Assembly: GCF_901933205.1 (NCBI RefSeq)
Contig: NC_044585.1
Coordinates: forward strand, 8,370,001 to 8,434,000
Direction: 5' to 3'
DNA length: 64,000 nt
Source: Camarhynchus parvulus
Lineage: Eukaryota; Chordata; Aves; Passeriformes; Thraupidae
The notes under the pieces are model-generated. The model did not search any database. It saw only the letters and a program-made list of their open reading frames with translations, and was not told the origin of the DNA. Of this stretch, positions 26,401 to 39,562 are shown piece after piece. The translations under genes and the position numbers were made by a program. Positions within the stretch are counted from its first letter, which is position 1; each line of letters begins with the position of its first letter.

Positions 26401-29400
26401 AGTAGGATTTATTAATGGACAATTACTAGGATGTAAAAAAAGTAGGGCAATCTGTTCTGGTTTAGTAAAATTAAGTGCTAGGCTTGGGTATTGCAAGTGT
26501 TGAAGAGATTTTGTTTGGTTTTTTTTTTTAATTTTTATGCAGCTGGGAAGCAGAGGTGTAAGTAAAGCTCAGGATGAGCTCACTGGGGAAGGCAGGAGCT
26601 ACCTGGGCTCCTGAGTTCCAGATTCCAAGTTTGTGTCTCTGGGAAGAAAAGAATGGGATTGGAAAAGTATAAAAGGGTTAGCCCAGCCTGGGACAGGTTA
26701 TAAATAGGAAAAGATGTCCCAAGGCCCTGTGCAATATAATATTTAAGAGGAAAGCCTATTAAACTTACCTGATAGGTCAGTGACAAGGCACACTGGGGAT
26801 TCATTTTACTGTCATTATTAAAACTGGTGAGAAAAGAGAATCAAATCTTCACTGACAGAGTATCCTAAACTACTTCAGTCTTACTGAGTAAACTTAATCC
26901 CTGACTTGTGAAATATTCCCAGTCTTTTGTGCTTCCCACAAATCCCAGAATTTGCCCATTGAGAAACACTTTGTATTCAAATAGAGTCCAAAAGGGGGGT
27001 GTTTTATTTCCTCAACAGCACTAGAGAGCCAGAAGTTTTTTTTCCTTTTTAATCTGGCAAGACCTTTAACCTAAAGTACTTGGAAGACCAAATTACAGAA
27101 TGGAAGCAATGTGCATTCAGAAGCACATCCTATTGATGCTAAAAGTTGTGGTAAATTCGATGTTCCCTGCTGCTTGCCACGAGTGTCCAAGAAAAGGAAT
27201 TAATCTCTTTTAGAAGGTGTTTGAGAAGTTTCTGCCTTGACAGAGTTCATATAGCAAAGCCAGAGACATCTGCTTGCCTGTGTTATAAATAATACAAATA
27301 TTTAAATTCATGATGCAAGTATGGTTTTATCTGTAAACCTCAAACAAGAAAACCATGCTCAGTAGTCTTCCAGATCAGTCCCTTCTTACACAGAGAATGG
27401 TGCCAGTTGGATTTGCTATCCCTGTAATCTCCTGTAGAGCTTGGAGAGATGCAACCTGTGCAAATGCACAGCCCTTTTATCTGCAGCATTGATGACACAA
27501 CTTGCCTTATGTTTTCACATTTAAATGCCAAATCCTTCTTCAGTTGCATGGAAAATTGGTTTGGTGAAATACAGATTATCAGGCAAAAAAGGCATTAACT
27601 GTGTTAGAAAGTACTTTTATCTCCACTGGAGTGTTGTGTAATTGTCTGCTGTGGAGTTTCTCTGGCTTTCTTTGAAGCATTTGTGGTTGCTGATTGAAAC
27701 CCCACACAGGATTAGCTTGCATGCTAATGTGTTATGAGAGGTAGCAATTACTTCTTTTTCCAGACCAGAACAGTGGGTGCCTTTGTGATTAAATGGTTTA
27801 TCCACTTTAATGGTACATAATAAAATCCAAAATTCAGGCTGCTTTGCAAGCCCCAGGTCTTGATTCTGCTTTATAGGTGTTACCTGAAGATCTTGGATCA
27901 TGCAACTGCCAGACAAGTAAATTCAGACCCAATATTCAATTTTTTTCCGTCTTTGCTCCTATTTCTGCCCATTGTTGTATACCTTGGCCAACTTCTTGTC
28001 TAATATGAACCAGACCAGTGGCTGTTCCTGTGCAAAATAAGGTGTGTTTGTTTTCACTTCTACAAGAGCTCTGAGTCAGCTATCACATCACAAAAAGCCT
28101 AATTATTTGCTGGACCTCCCTGCCTTTCCTCTCTTGCCCCAAGACTATTATTTTTACCTGATTCTTTGTGCTCTTGAGCATTTGGCTTCACAAACTGGCA
28201 CAGCAAATGACCACAATGGGACCAAAATATTTTCCTGACTTTTTGGCTGTGTTGCAGCAAATGTTTAACACAGTGGTTGTACAAAGCACAGAGGAGTGTA
28301 GCAAAGGCAGGTGGGTCAGGGCATCAAAGGACCTGGATCAGGCCCAGAGCTTTAAATATCCTTATCTAGGAACTATATTCCTATCACAGTGTGCAACTTT
28401 ATACTTGTACTTCACCACTGTCTGTAAGGTTCCTTGAGAGACTTCTCTTGTTTAATGTGGAATGAGATTCACACTCAAAAATAAACTGTGACATGTTAAA
28501 ATGTGTATCACTCATATTTTAGGACAGCAGAAACTGATTTAAAAAATAAACAAACTTGTTAAATGGATTTTCCATATCAAGTGTTACTTTGTGCATCTGA
28601 ACCAGTAGAAAATCAATCATTAGCTGCCAGGGAAGTTGTGATCTACAAATGTAGATGGCAGAGGGAGAGTGAAAGAAAACATGGCTTTAAACTATGCAAA
28701 CACTTTGCTAGAGCAGCCTGCTTTGTGGGAGGCATGTCCAAAAATCCTGGCTCAGCCCTAAACTCCATCTGGGATGTGAAGTTGTTGCAAGAAAAGTTAT
28801 GGAAATAGCCCTCAATATGGGGGGTCAGAACCAACCCACCTTCCAAGTACTTTGTTTCTGAATAATCTCATGGACTGAAACATCACAGACAGGTGTTTTT
28901 AAACATGCTCAATTATCTGTTATAATTAATTAGGTCTGGTGACTTCCTTGCCTTTGGATAGAACAGGATGTGTTTGGGTTAGGTAAGGACCTGCCTCATA
29001 CCAAGCCATCCTTCCTTCTAAATGCTCTGCTGACTCCAGACCATTTTTACAGTTCTGAAATTGTTTCAATTACCAGCTTCTGTCAGGTTTGTGCCTCATT
29101 AGGCTTCACGACCCATTGCCTGGGAGCAGTGGCCTGGATGGCATCCCTTGGAAAGCAGAACTTCACTCAAGTTCTATGTGTTTTTATACTGTTGTTATTT
29201 CATTTTCTAAATCAAAGCACAAACTCGAGGCATTTTACAAATTACAGAGTTGAGCATGTCAGACAAGTCCTTGTTTCACAGGAGATAACCAGTAATCAAC
29301 CCACTGTACAAAGCATAGAGCAAGCAGAACTAGCAGGGGGCTTGCAGGTCAAACTTCCAGCTCCATATGTTACCTTTTATTGTAGACAATTACAATCCTG

Positions 29401-32400
29401 GCAGTTATTTGAAATGAAGAGCTCCTTTAAATGCAGCATGCTATGTGCCTTCCCCTATTCTTTGATATTGAACTGAAATTTTACAAACCATTAGTCCTTA
29501 GAAGTGATTTTATATCTTGAAAGCAAAAATCAGAAAAGCTTTATGTGATATGTCCCAAGAACTAGAGGATGTTTGTGTATGGAAACCAACTCTTGCATGA
29601 GTATTTTATAACATTGAACTGTTCCAACCTGATAGACTGAAAAGTTTATTAAAGCTAAATACCCCATGCACTAAATAGCTTTTATCTGCTGATGAACATG
29701 GTGCATACTGAGGATCTCTGCAGTAGTTTATTTGCAACAGGAAAAGTTCATGATATGTTTCCTCAGAGGGAAATGAGAGAGATTGGCAGACTTCATGTGT
29801 GATAGCTAGTTAGTTATTAAGTTAGTTCTGGAAGTACAGTTTTAGAAGAAAGTACCCACCAAAGTAATAATAGATGAACACTTACAGATTCCCTGACAGT
29901 AGATGCATAAAAGCATTAAAGGACAGACCTAATTTGAAGCAATCAATATTAAGCATTCCTTGGCAAAGGGACAGGTTTTCTAGCTCACTAAGCTCATTTA
30001 TGTCATTGAAAACTTAAATTGTCCATAAATGATAGCACCAGGACTGTCTCTTTCACTGGGCACTTACCAGGCACATCTCAGAATCACCTCCTTTCCTGTT
30101 ATGCCAGGCCAGGACTGTGTGACTCTGACTCTTCATCACCTTCCCTTTCTTTCCATATGCAGTTGGCAGCTCCTACCCTCATGCCAAATTCAGGGGGCAG
30201 CACACTGTTGAAGAGCACCTCCTCTCTTCTGTGCCTAAACAAAACATGAACTGAAGCAGCTGATCCTGCCCCACTCTGTTTGGCAGCTGGGTCCAGGTGC
30301 ACAGTCTCTTGGGGTAGCTCTTTGCAGCAAAGGATGGGGACAGGATGGGAGCAGTAATCAAGATTTTGATGGGTTTGCAATTTTTTAATATCATAGTCAT
30401 TATGTGTTTTGTGTATTTTGATATCTGGCTGATGTTTTGTTATCTAAGGTTTTATTGCGAGTGATTTGAGTGGTCCAAATTCTCACAACTGGAAAATACC
30501 ACATGTAGTACATCAGAAGCAAGAAACCATTACCTGGGTGTAATGTAGGGCTGCTGGAATATTATCTTTCTGCTGTTCCCTGACTAAGTAGATGCCTTTT
30601 TAAGCAGACTCGTGTGCACAATCAAAATGTTCTTGACACACTCCGTCACTGGTTTATGGATGCGATAGCTGGGACTCTGCAAAGTCTCTGAACACATGGA
30701 GGGATTTCAGCTCCATGCTAGATCATCTCCTGCTTCCACCTGCTCAGGAAACTGCATTCCATTTTATTTTAATTAAAACCTAGCAGATGTTTCATTAGGG
30801 TTGATCCAAACAAAAAGAATGCCAGTTTCTCAGCAAAACAAAACCGGAGTAAACTGCAGCATCTTGTGCTCCTACCACCTGGCCCAGAAGGCAGTACCTT
30901 TGTCCATAGCCCAGATTATATGTCTAGAAATCGGTAGATTGCAGAGATTTTATTCATGACAGCTGGTTAATGCCTGATTACTAAGTACCCATAACCATTA
31001 TCAGAGCAGCAGAAGGTTCACCTCTGTGCTGAAGAGCCTCAGCAAAGCTTGCAGGCACGCTGTTAGCTTTCCTCTCTTCATCACAAAACAAATCCTTCCC
31101 TACACTATTATTAAGCTTGATCTGAGAAATAAATAATTTAGGAGACAGACCTGGGCTTGAGAGGCCTGAGGTTGGAAGTGCAGCTTTGTGCAGATGCACA
31201 GCACTGTGTGCTCCATGAGTTTATTGAAGCACGTCAGGCCATCTGCTGCACGCTGCTGCCTGTGCTTCTCCACCAGCAGCACCTGAGGCAGAGCAGCAGC
31301 AAAATGCTGCTGTCAGACAAGGTCCTGCTTTATCCAACACCTTCCAGGCTTGTGAATAAAAGGGCTGACTTCAAACAGCCACTTTCAGTATCAGTTCACC
31401 AGGAAGAGGAAAGATAAATAAGCTCAGAACTTTACGTTTTGTTTCCATGTGCACACACTCATGTTTGAGTGAAGCAAAATTACATAGCACAGATTTTACA
31501 GGCAGAAAAAGCCTTTTCCACCTCCTGTAGTTACCAACAGCATCTTTAAAATAATGGGAATGCAATGGTTTTTTAAAATCTTCTATAAAAATATGAGAAG
31601 GTTGTTTAGTGCTTGCCTTTATTTAATATTTTGTAGGTTGACTGCTTTTTTTAAAGCATCCAGCAAGACTGGGAGAAGTTTCAAGCAAGACTAAGCATGA
31701 TTTCAAAGACAAGCTGTTTTTCAGCTGCCCTACAAATTCTTTAACCATGTGTACACTGGTGAAACGTGACATCTACCCAGATTAAGGGTGTTTGGATATG
31801 GAACTGCCTGCTGTGATAGCTGAGGAAGAATCAGAACTAGAGGTTTCTTATCTGAGGTGTGAAGCAAATCAGCAAATTATTTGGTATTCAAATGTAACAA
31901 AAAGAACTCTTCACAAAAGTTGTTCAGATTCCCCCTGGATCTCAGTGTGCTGGAATAGGACTTTGAAATAGCAACTGAAATTGAATTATAAGTTTGATAC
32001 CACCTCTGCCCCTGGGGTTTCTATAATTCATGAACTCATGAAAATTCAGTTCAGATACAGCATCTGGCGCTCATCTAAGTTCCTCTCTTAACCTGGTTTT
32101 CTAGTATGGTTACTCAAAAGTCAAATGTCCTTTTTTGAGGTCAAGTACAAAGCAAGTCTTTCACTGACTGCTGTCCCAGAAGACTGAGTTTGAAGAAGGT
32201 GTGCCAGGAGTATTTGCTGTATCTTCTTTTTATCCAAAATAAACAATAGCACAACCTAGAGCAAGATGCCAGAGCATCTCTGGACAGACTCACATGACCA
32301 CATATTGTGGTTAGCCATCTAACAAAGATTTCTGCAGTTTTAAACTTTCTTTCAGAGGGAGTGAACAGTCTGAATTGAGAATTATTTTGACATCAAATTT

Positions 32401-33231
32401 GCTTTTCCCTCTTATAAAATTCATTGTATAATGGGCAAGTCCTCATACTTCATTACAAATTTTCATGAAGACCAAGTACAGCAAAAATCAAAAAATGCCA
32501 GTAAGGAATATGATTCATTTGTCACTCATAAATAGTGTTCTCTCTAATTAAAGGGCATGGACAGTGCTTTCTGCCAATGTTAGGTGTTGCTCCCACTGTT
32601 CTGTTCTGTGCCTGCCCAGTTCTGGCTCTCTTTTACCCATTACCCATTGATATCTATCTAAGGTGATATCTATCTAATTTGCCAAAAGGCATTAGGAAAT
32701 TTCAGAATTCAGGACAAGTTCTAGAAGCTTAGAGTGTGGCAATACCAACACCAAGTGCAATTTCTCCAAGCAGTATTAAAGAAAGATTAAATGAGGCTGT
32801 GAGATGGACACTAAAATAGTGGCTTGTGGGCACTGGAAATGATATTCCATGGTAGGCAGAGTTTCAGCTGGAAAATATTTTATGCTTATGTGGTCTCTTC
32901 TCCTACAAAGAATGGGGTGAAGAATTTCAGACAGATAGTCCTGTGCTGAACAGAGTAGCTTGGTCTGGGCTATGGAAGATGAGCAGCTTTGATTTGAAGG
33001 CAATGAGAGGGAGAATCAGCCTCTTTCCCTCATGATATGTTCCAAAGGTTAATCACCAATTCATAGCTGAACACTCTGAAAAATGACTGTGTGTTGATTC
33101 ATCTGTTTCTGTCTCTACCAAAGCATCAGCTAGTCCAAGGTTTAGGTGACCTTGCAAAATATCTAAACCACAATTTTTATTTGATAATTGCATCAGTTTC
33201 ACCTTTGCCATTGCCAAAAACCGTAAGAGAC
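26400..33231. other. Non-coding unique sequence
   Basis: No gene can be supported. A 168-codon open frame at 28,970-29,476 (plus strand) is rich in Leu, Ser, Phe and Gln without any domain pattern and was judged a chance frame. A canonical-looking TATAAAAG lies at 26,668-26,675, with an inverted CCAAT (attgg, 26,658-26,662) just before it. It is isolated and no transcript structure supports it. A 14-bp direct repeat at about 32.65 kb is listed separately. Confidence 0.6.
32648..32677. repeat. 14-bp direct repeat, period 16
   Basis: The sequence tgatatctatctaa occurs at 32,648-32,661 and again at 32,664-32,677, separated by two bases. Just upstream the short unit ttaccca is also repeated (about 32,634-32,647). 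Together they form a small slippage-prone patch. Confidence 0.75.
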
Positions 33232-33261
33232 AAAAAAAAAAAAAAAGAAAAGAATAAAAAG
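33232..33261. repeat. A-rich simple repeat
   Basis: A run of 15 consecutive A residues (33,232-33,246) is followed by gaaaagaataaaaag. It could be the tail of a retroposed copy, but no source gene is recognisable on its 5' side and no flanking duplication was seen, so it is called simple sequence. Confidence 0.7.
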
Positions 33262-33321
33262 AACATTACTACGGTATATAGAGTGGATATGTAAGAAAGT
33301 GCTACAAAACTTGAAGTAAAG

Positions 33322-33459
33322 TTAGAGGTTTTTTTCCTGCAGGCTATTCTGATACTGACATTCTGATGTACTAAAACTGAACTCTGAATCCCTGCTTTTC
33401 ATATGCATAAGGTTCTCCAGGAAACTGGAATCTGGGTGCCATTGTGACCTCCCAGCTTT
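33322..33459 (-). other. Exon-like island with stop, minus strand, unidentified
   Basis: On the minus strand a pyrimidine-rich acceptor (ctactttcctcag) ends just before position 33,459. A 45-codon open frame then runs to a stop at 33,322, beginning KAGRSQWHPDSSFLENL and ending NSLQEKNL. It reads like a C-terminal exon in composition. It cannot be joined in phase with certainty to the islands upstream on the same strand, and no family is recognised. It may be chance. Confidence 0.12.
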
Positions 33460-33729
33460 CTGAGGAAAGTAGAGCAGAAAGAATGGAAAGGAAACAAGTT
33501 GTGTCATACTAAAATAAATACTTCTGCTCCCCTGGCAAAGAGAGAATTTCACCCAAAGTGAGATGATTTACTTAGATAAATTTGTTTGGATTCTTGCTGC
33601 TTACCTGTGTAGGTAACCCATGCTGGGATACAGGAGAGATTCAGCTACTGGAGACGTGAGTTCAACTCACTTTCAAGGGATCTCTGTCTGTGTCTCCTCA
33701 GTGCTAAATGCAATGAACTCTTGGAATTA

Positions 33730-34088
33730 TCAAAATGAGAAATAAATATTCGAACTGTTTAGAGCGCTGCTCTGACGGTAATGGATGAATTGAAGGGAGA
33801 GAGGCTGAAATGTTTTAGTATTCCCAGTGTTTAGGGTTGTTTGAGGCTTGTAACACATCTTTTCTTTTGTCTTCTTGGCTTTATTTATCTTGGTTTTGAA
33901 AACCTTGGGGCATTTTAAGATATCTTTTTCCTGAAGTTGGTTATATGTCTCTGCAGCGAATGAAAATATGGCTTCATTTAACTTCAAACTGAGGACTTTA
34001 ACTTCAGCTTCTTCAACTTGAGACTGACTTGAGCGAGATGTAATACTGTGAAATAATATTCTACATGCAACACCATTAGTTATAATAC
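33730..34088 (-). other. Exon-like island with stop, minus strand, unidentified
   Basis: On the minus strand the sequence attggcttccag forms a possible acceptor before 34,088, followed by about 119 codons open to a stop at 33,730. The first half (segment EEAEVKVLSLKLNEAIF, then FAAETYNQLQEKD) has many G-starting codons and looks amphipathic. The second half is Lys-rich, then Ser/Asn/Gln-rich. No domain, signal or known family is seen. The frame length is close to that expected by chance in a window of this size. Confidence 0.15.
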
Positions 34089-34246
34089 CTGGAAGCCAAT
34101 ATGAAACGTGAGGCATGAGGATTTTAACAGCAGAGAATTAAAAAGCCCCCGCATTTAAATGCCTAGATGATAGTAAATTGAAATTCTGTTCATTAATGAC
34201 TGCAGCACTTTTTAAAATGCTCAGCATACACCTAACAAAACAACAG

Positions 34247-34259
34247 ACACACACACACT
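34247..34259. repeat. Short AC dinucleotide run
   Basis: About six AC units (gacacacacacac). It is too short to be strongly polymorphic but is recorded as one of the few dinucleotide runs in the window. Confidence 0.7.
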
Positions 34260-34667
34260 GGAAAGTTGTGAGCTGCAGCTACTTGTGTGCTGAGCAAGGT
34301 TATCAGAGCAGAGAGACTGAGCCAAGACAGCGCTGCTGAGGCAAGAACAAGGATTAGATTTTCATCAAAGTAAACACTGAGATAGCTGAGCTGTAATTCT
34401 ACAGTGGAGCTGTTCTTGGCTAGCCATGCACACACCACTGGAGAAGTGTTCTTGATGATTTTTCACAAGCTGAAATGTAGCTTTTGGGCGGTTTTTTGGA
34501 GTTGTCCTATTGTAATGCTCAAGTGAAAAGGGAAGCTCTGGGACTGGCTGGATGATCCCACAATTCCAAAATTGCAGCCAAGAGAACAAAAAAGTGGCTG
34601 AAGTACAATAATGAATTTGAATGTGTTTGGTAAAGCTGCTCTGCCATGTGAGGGTGGTGTCCTACAC

Positions 34668-34954
34668 CTGTAAGAAGGATATTTTATTTTTTTGACCTTA
34701 AGATCAGTCACTGATGTTGTTGGCATAGTTGTACTATTCAATATATACATCCAAAATCCATTCTTCATGGTAAAGCATTTTGGTTTATATCCCCCTTGTT
34801 CTACCCTGTGTGAAGCACAACTGTGATTAGAATCACTGTTTTTCCAGACATTATACATTGCAGAAGTGGCAAATGCAGCAGCCTGTCCTTCAAACTCAGG
34901 ATAGTTGAGGTTCCAGTAAATTGCAGTGTCCAGAGCAGTTTGAAGATCATATAC
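34668..34954 (-). other. Best exon-like island, minus strand, unidentified
   Basis: The minus-strand acceptor (ttttattttggcag) ends just before 34,954. The next 95 codons are open in phase 0 and could end at a cag|gtgtag donor; the frame itself stays open to 34,463. It begins VYDLQTALDTAIYWNLNYPEF, shortened here to VYDLQTALDTAIYW and NLNYPEFEG, and contains two N-glycosylation sequons (NHS and NST) and four Cys. By hand count, G starts 15 of the first 41 codons, a bias typical of coding sequence. No family is recognised. A second frame is open over the first half, and the length is near the chance limit. It could be an exon, a decayed pseudogene exon, or chance. Confidence 0.22.
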
Positions 34955-34992
34955 CTGCCAAAATAAAAGATTCTTTTGTAAAACTCCAGACA

Positions 34993-37396
34993 ACCAAAAT
35001 AAGCATCTCTCAAACTGGCTTTGCTCTTAGGAACTCCATTGGTTTTGTGTGGAAATTGTAGGTTCAGATACAAAATATCACGGTGGGAAATGTCACTCCA
35101 AGTGAAAAAATATCATTTTGATTAAAATGGCCTGGGGTGACAGGACTCTTAAGACTTGTGCAAACAGAATGTGTGACCTTCAGAAAGTCACTACAGGTCC
35201 CACAATCTCCTCTTGCCCCTGACTTCCATCATCTGTTGGAAACCTCTCCCAGTAGTTCTTGTTCAGGGCAGCAGAGGTTCTCCCAGAGTGTGTGGACAAA
35301 GCTGCTCCTTTGAACCAGCAACAATGTGGGCACAAACCCTGCTTCCCAAAACAAGGGGGATTTCAGCTGTCTTCCAGGCATTCTTTTTTTTCTTTTTAAT
35401 TTTTTTTCTTCACATTATGCTGCTGGAGAAAAAAAAACAAGCCTGAGAAGAGCTTATGGATTTTTAGATTGCAGATATTAATCAGACTACATGGTATTGT
35501 AATGAAAGCCAGCTGTTTGGGGTGTGGCTGCACCAGCTGGGACTGGTGCGGTCAGTGCTGTCACCTCCCTACTGACTGCTTGAACAAAAACCTCTTTAGC
35601 CACAGTGCATTTGGAGGCACAGGGGGGTGTGGATTACAAAGTAGAATTAGTGTGCAAAATAGGAATCAAATTTGGGATTTAATTATTCCCATCTCTGCTC
35701 ATTACCTCTCCTTTGCTGAGAAGCTGGAAGATGCATGAGAGCCATTTCCATAACTGAGCTGGCAGGCAGGAGCTTTGGTGTGTGCTGGAGCCAGGAGTGA
35801 GTTCCTGCAAATCTTCTGAGACCAGGTGATCGAGTTTCTTCTGTCAAAAAAGCACAAAAGACTCCCATATTTTCAAAGAAAATACATTTGGTACAGCTCA
35901 ATCCACTGGGACCCACAGAGCTGCATTGTGCTGAATAAAATAATGTAAATATTCCTGGAGGCAGAAGTGTTGTGCCAAGGAGCCTTATGGAAGAGTTGGG
36001 ACTTTCAGACACAGTAGTGTGCTATTATGTAAATCACTACTTTGTTTGACAACTGAATGGTATTAAAACTGTCTGCAAGTTTATTTCTTGGAGCAGAGAG
36101 TTCCTAAGAGCTACATTTGACATCATTTAAATTACAGTGGTGCTGTGTGGTATGTAAAATATCTGTCTTTGTTCAGCAAGGTGTGTGCGCTCCTCTGCTC
36201 GCCTCCTCTCTCCCCGCAATTATTTCAAACCCAGGCAAGACCTTTCCCCACAAAATTCAGTGTTGAGCAGACAGGGGAGTATCACAGAATTTTCAGAAGA
36301 ACTTGGTGATAAGAGAAACAGCCTCAGTGAAGAGCTGTGTGGCGGGAGGCTTTCTCTGCCTCGGGGGAACAAAGATGTGCACTGGGAGAGAAGGAATCCT
36401 TCAGGGGAAGCAAGTTCATGGGTCTGATCCTCAGCAGGAGGAAGGGCTGCAGGGCCAGGAGAGGGATCCTGGGCTTGGGTGCCTGCTGGGAGGACACAAA
36501 AACCTCCTGGGAGTTTGGCACACTTGGTTTTTTCCTGCAGCAGGTCTGCGTGGTGTAACTCTGGAGCAGCAAGGTGAGGATCAGACCCAAGGTATCCCTC
36601 TCATCCCTTCTCCCATGGGGATGGATACAGCTCAAACACAGCTCAGGTGTTTTCCTATCCAGCATCCTGGTGCTAAAAGTGAATCACTCAACCACAGGAG
36701 TGCCTGTTCAAGAGGATGCTTGTGCTTCTTAACTCACCTTAAGGAGATGAGAACCCATCTCAGCCTGACCTGGGCCTTAGAAATCCTGCAGTTCCTGGAG
36801 CCTCTAGAAAATGCATTTTCTGCACTTTCCTTAGATGGCAATAATCTTTCTCTTACACGGAATGGTAAGAAATAGGAGCAGTTGCCAGGTGTAGGACCCT
36901 GGGTTGGTTTCCGGGCCAGGTTGGATGGTGCAAACCAAATGGAAAGGAGAATGGAGCCTGTGGCTCAGCTTTTGCTGTTCTGTTCACCCTGCAAGCTCTG
37001 TCCCTGCAAAACACCTCAGTGTTGGGCCTTGGGTCACCTGGTGGTCAACCTTTACCAGGAAGATTCCAACCTCTGTGGGCACAGCGTTTCTGCCAGTCTG
37101 TGGCTGCTGGAGTGTTACTTTCAGACCCCAAGCTCTGGTAGGTAACACATGTTTAAGGGTACCTGCAGCCAGGAAGGGTCTGACAGGGGAAAGAGGAGTG
37201 ACTGATGAGTCTGGAAATGCTGCCCTTGGACACTCCCCATGGAAATGGCAGCTCTGCCCCTGAGTGCCAGCAGCGCTTTGTCTCTGCACCTACACCATGG
37301 GGATGATGAGAGAAAGTTCAGGGGAAGCTTGGGGCGCCCAGTAAGTGCTGAAGGGAAATACACATCAGGTGCATTATTCAGTGTGTGCAGACTCAC
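34993..37396. other. Mostly featureless, with a GC-richer patch from 36.2 kb
   Basis: From about 36,180 the base composition becomes richer in G+C, and overlapping long open frames appear on both strands. The longest, 190 codons at 36,303-36,875 (plus), has no domain pattern. CpG is still sparse, so this is not a CpG island. No repeat family or RNA gene was recognised. Confidence 0.5.
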
Positions 37397-37464
37397 CTTG
37401 TGGAGAAAGAGAGGTGCCCATCAAAATCTTCAAAGGCACAGACAAATGCAGCAATCTCCTGATT
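37397..37464 (-). other. Small exon-like island, minus strand, unidentified
   Basis: This 68-nt minus-strand segment lies between a gggcactcag acceptor and an AAG|GTGAGT donor, the latter a close match to consensus. In phase 0 it reads NQEIAAFVCAFEDFDGHLSF followed by ST. It lies within a long frame overlap in a locally GC-richer zone. It is phase-compatible with 39,563-39,602 but not with the preferred frame of 34,668-34,954. No family is recognised. Confidence 0.12.
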
Positions 37465-39562
37465 CTGAGTGCCCAGACCCTGAGAGCAAACAGGAGGCTC
37501 CAAGCCAGCATGGAAAGCAATCTTCTATGAAAACCAGGAGGCAAAGAGCAGGATACTTTCCTCCTCACACAGGTGCCTTTGCAGGCATCTCGTTGGCCAA
37601 TATCTTGTTTTTTCTCCTGTCTCTACACAGAGAACAGCAGAGGGAGAATGTGGGGTGTTGTGAAAGCTTCAAGTGTGGATAAAACTTGATGTGAGGAGCT
37701 GAGTTTTCTCAGGAGTCCAATTTCAGTGCTCCTGTGGGAACCACTGATTTTTGCTCTGGGTTCTTTCCCACCTGAGAGGTTGTGTGACTTGCTGGTTCAA
37801 AGGGGGAAACTTAGCAGCCATTTTCTTGCAAATAGCTTTATTTAAACCTTGTATCTTGTGCTGAGTGCTCCAGAAGTATAAACCTGTGCAACCAGGGACT
37901 GAATGAAATATTCAGCCTTTCTATTCTCCTGCAGTTTTTCCTGCCTGCTTGGCATATGGAATCACTAGATATGCTTGCCAATAAAGAACTCCCCTGGAAG
38001 AAATCATTTAACAAGGGATGAAAATGTGATAAATGTTTTATAATCAAGGTCTCACAAGCAAAAGCGAGTGTTAGGCAGCTCTCATCCATGTGGGAACTGG
38101 CTGGAAGTTTTAATATTCACTTGGCACTGGATTTTTCTGAGTTTTGATGTGAAGAGGCTTCTTCTAGCAGGCTCATTTTTACAGGCATTCATCTCTGCTG
38201 CAGCTGCTCCTGCTATAATTTATACAGATGCTATTACTCACAAGCAGTCTTGTCCCCAGCACTTTTGATGTTAAAATCTTTTTGTTGTTGTTGTATTCCA
38301 AATCAAAAGATCTACTTCTACAAAGTATAGGTAATTCATGCAGTTCCACTTATCTGCATGCTGATGCTAAGGAGCCTCATCTAATTAAAAAGCTGTTATC
38401 AAAAGTCTCTTCACCCCACAGAGAGCAGATAAAGTTGGTTTACCAGCTTCATTTCTAAACTGCAGGCTAATGAATATAATTTTACTGATGAGGGATTTCT
38501 GTACCATTCCCCATACGAGCTGCACGTTGAATCTAATGTAGGACTGGCTGAGCTTGCAGTGACAGTCAAGTCATTTTTCATACTGGGGCATAGTCAATAT
38601 CTTTAAAATCAAATTGTTACTCTCTATTAATTACTGCAATGTATTTATCTGAAACATAATAGGTGGAGTGACAGTGCTTATTAACAGCCAGGCACTTGTA
38701 AGTATGGTGGAAAGATCATAAATGAGAATTGTGAGGAGCACTAATGAGAGACAGGGGAATATTCAGTTCTGTGCAGGGAGGAATTTCAGTGTGTGGGTAC
38801 CTGGCTGCTGCCTGTGACATCTGTCAGCAGCTGTGGCACTGGATCAGCTCACAGGCATCTCTGGAGGCCTCGTGCCAGCCATGGATTAAAGCTACCACAG
38901 CACAGATTTTCAATTTACCATCTCATCCAGGGATGCTCAGGACAGGCAAAGGCATTTTCCTACTCACAGAAAGCAGGGAATTTGAAGCAGAGACGCAGCA
39001 GCTGATGTGGGGGGGATGTGCCAGTCTGTAAAGGGAGCTGTGCTCACGTTCAGAGGGGGTGGCACCTGCTGCCCATGGGGATGTGGCAAAGTTACTGCCC
39101 TGACCCCCTGGGAAGGACCAAGCTGCTTTTGTGTAATGATAATTAGATGGAAATTTGGCTTGGGATGTGACATGAGCTCAAGTAGCAGACTTTATTTTTT
39201 CATTTGACACAACTCAAGGCTCTTAGAAAGATGTTGCCTTTCAGATTCTGGGAAGAGCAGAACCCTCAGCCAGGCTTACCAGCCTTGCTGTCCTTCTAGG
39301 AGAGGCTTTTGTTTTGGAAAAAGTGTTAGGATTTGAGGAGGAAAAAATATCCATGGTTTGCCAATCTTGTATGGCACCACAGTTTTCCTAATGCTTCATT
39401 ATTCAAACAAAGATTCACCTAAATCTGGTCATTTAGCTCACCTCCTCTACTTCCTAATCAGAAAACCAGCATGGTCATGAGCTCTACATCTGCTCCTTAT
39501 TTACTTCCCCTGGCTAATAGCCACAGAAATTGTTACTGCTGCTGAAAAGTCAGAAGACTTAC

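Noticed and set aside
26580..26804. Minus-strand CAG|GTAAGT donor near 26.76 kb with a small upstream open segment
   Set aside because: The only nearby acceptor would give a 24-nt exon and there is no partner exon.
28970..29476. 168-codon open frame on the plus strand
   Set aside because: Its composition is random-looking, it has no recognisable domain, and its length fits the chance tail for 64 kb in six frames.
33232..33261. A-run considered as the tail of a processed pseudogene or retroposon
   Set aside because: No source gene is recognisable upstream and no flanking target-site duplication was found.
36303..36875. 190-codon open frame on the plus strand, the longest in the window
   Set aside because: It lies in a GC-richer patch where stops are rarer, has overlapping long frames on both strands, and shows no domain, repeat or membrane pattern.
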